DNA of 6,520 bases, from assembly GCA_003563755.1 (NCBI GenBank), contig PWUB01000171.1:1-6520 (forward strand), read 5' to 3'. The DNA is from Clostridia bacterium (GTDB taxonomy: Bacteria > Bacillota_E > SLMV01 > PUMD01). Below are positions 5,575-6,520 of this stretch, one piece after another; position 1 is the stretch's first letter; every line of letters begins with the position of its first letter. Made by a program: the position numbers and the translations under genes. The notes under the pieces are model-generated. The model was not told the origin of the DNA and made no database searches. It saw nothing but the letters and a program-made list of their open reading frames with translations.

Positions 5575-6520
5575 ACACAGGACACCAGGTGTTGATCGGT
5601 CTGGAGATCCACGTGGCGCTCGATACCGACTCCAAGCTGTTCTGTTCATGCGGTACGAAGTTCGGCGAGCCTGCTAATTCCCAGGTGTGTCCCGTGTGCC
5701 TGGCCCTTCCGGGCTCTCTTCCGGTACTCAACCGTAGGGCCGTGGAGCTCGGGATCGTGGCCGCCCTGGCCCTGGGTGCCGAAGTGTATCCGAGAATGCG
5801 GTTCGAAAGGAAGAACTATCACTACCCTGACCTCCCCAAGGGCTACCAGATCAGCCAGCTTGCCGCCCCCCTCGCCGAGAACGGAAGCACCACCTTCGTC
5901 GGAGATGACGGAGGGGCCGTTACCGTTCGGATCCGCCGCGTGCACCTGGAAGAGGATGCCGGCAAGTCGATACACGTGCCCGGCGATGGTACTCTCGTGG
6001 ACTTCAACCGCTGCGGGGTGTCGCTGGCGGAAGTAGTTACGGAGCCCGACCTCCACTCTCCCGGGGATGCTCGTGCCTTCCTCGAACACCTGCGGGAGCT
6101 CCTTCGTTCAGTCGGAGTGTCCCAGGTGAGGATGGAGGAGGGAGAGCTCCGGTGTGATGTCAACGTGAACCTCACGGATTCCTCCGGGTCCCGAGCGGTC
6201 ACCGAGATATCGGAGGTCAAGAATCTCAGCTCCTTCCGCGGTGTGCAGCGGGCACTCAGGTACGAAGTGCGGCGGCACCAGGAGGCAGCGGCCCGGGGTG
6301 ATAGTCTCACCCACGAGACCCGTCATTGGGACGAATCCCGGGAAGTCACCCAGTCTGCCCGTACCAAGGAGGAATCCCACGATTACCGCTATTTCCCCGA
6401 TCCCGATCTGCTCGAGGTTGCCGTTGATCCGGCGTGGGTGAGGGATCTCGAGTCGCGGATGCCGGAGAGTCCCGGCATGAGGCGTCAGCGGCTGCAGCGG
6501 GATTTCGGACTGGACAGCTA
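5571..6520 (+). CDS. gatB: Aspartyl/glutamyl-tRNA amidotransferase subunit B (GatB), 3'-partial
   Basis: GatB binds the misacylated tRNA, phosphorylates its Glu or Asp side chain with ATP, and transfers ammonia from GatA to form Gln-tRNA or Asn-tRNA. The start is GTG 5571, sharing GTGA with the gatA stop; GGAGGGAGTGA (5554-5564) is the ribosome-binding site. It opens MNTGHQVLIGLEIHVAL, matching the family. About 316 codons are present of the usual 475 or so. Visible features are the zinc cysteines Cys25, Cys27, Cys40 and Cys43 (FCSC...CPVC), RKNYHYPDLPKGYQISQ (80-96), VHLEEDAGKS, DFNRCGVSLAEVVTEPD, GELRCDVNV, EVKNLSSFRGVQRALRYE, and ETRHWDE...SHDYRYFPDPDL. The C-terminal YqeY-like tRNA-binding part lies beyond the window. 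No frameshift or stop interrupts the frame. Confidence 0.95.
   Translation, partial: MNTGHQVLIGLEIHVALDTDSKLFCSCGTKFGEPANSQVCPVCLALPGSLPVLNRRAVELGIVAALALGAEVYPRMRFERKNYHYPDLPKGYQISQLAAPLAENGSTTFVGDDGGAVTVRIRRVHLEEDAGKSIHVPGDGTLVDFNRCGVSLAEVVTEPDLHSPGDARAFLEHLRELLRSVGVSQVRMEEGELRCDVNVNLTDSSGSRAVTEISEVKNLSSFRGVQRALRYEVRRHQEAAARGDSLTHETRHWDESREVTQSARTKEESHDYRYFPDPDLLEVAVDPAWVRDLESRMPESPGMRRQRLQRDFGLDS

Overview
The window is high-GC bacterial DNA. Starts other than ATG are used freely (GTG and TTG), and Shine-Dalgarno sequences pair strongly with the 16S rRNA tail (GGGGTGATT appears twice). Two unrelated gene blocks lie on the + strand. A two-ATPase peptide transporter plus GatCAB fits a Gram-positive-type lineage, either a high-GC Bacillota or an Actinomycetota-like bacterium. 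Nothing in the window fixes the phylum.

Block 1 (1-3351) is part of an Opp/Dpp-type peptide ABC transporter. It holds the C-terminal part of a family 5 solute-binding protein, whose 5' end lies before the window. After a short AT-rich gap with a promoter-like sequence come two directly abutting ATPase genes, oppD-like and oppF-like. Both ATPases keep all nucleotide-binding motifs and the C-terminal four-cysteine domain typical of the family. No permease gene lies between the binding protein and the ATPases, so the membrane subunits must be upstream or elsewhere. A perfect 14-bp GC-rich inverted repeat 25 bp after oppF probably ends this unit.

The 419-bp gap (3352-3770) has no convincing gene. 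It contains the post-oppF hairpin and then a 191-bp stretch (3473-3663) with nested long-range complementarity: a 9-bp closing pair around a long imperfect stem with about 22 Watson-Crick pairs. This suggests a structured RNA of unknown type and is the best candidate here for something undescribed. After it comes a promoter zone with a consensus TATAAT for the gat genes, overlapped by a possible promoter facing the other way, into the structured element. I see nothing else in 3406-3472 or 3664-3688.

Block 2 (3771-6520) is gatC-gatA-gatB, with 8-bp and 4-bp gene overlaps. It encodes the tRNA-dependent amidotransferase that converts Glu-tRNA(Gln) and/or Asp-tRNA(Asn) to the amidated forms. GatA releases ammonia from glutamine, GatB activates the misacylated tRNA by phosphorylation, and GatC holds the two together. 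gatC and gatA are complete; gatB runs off the window end after about 316 codons.
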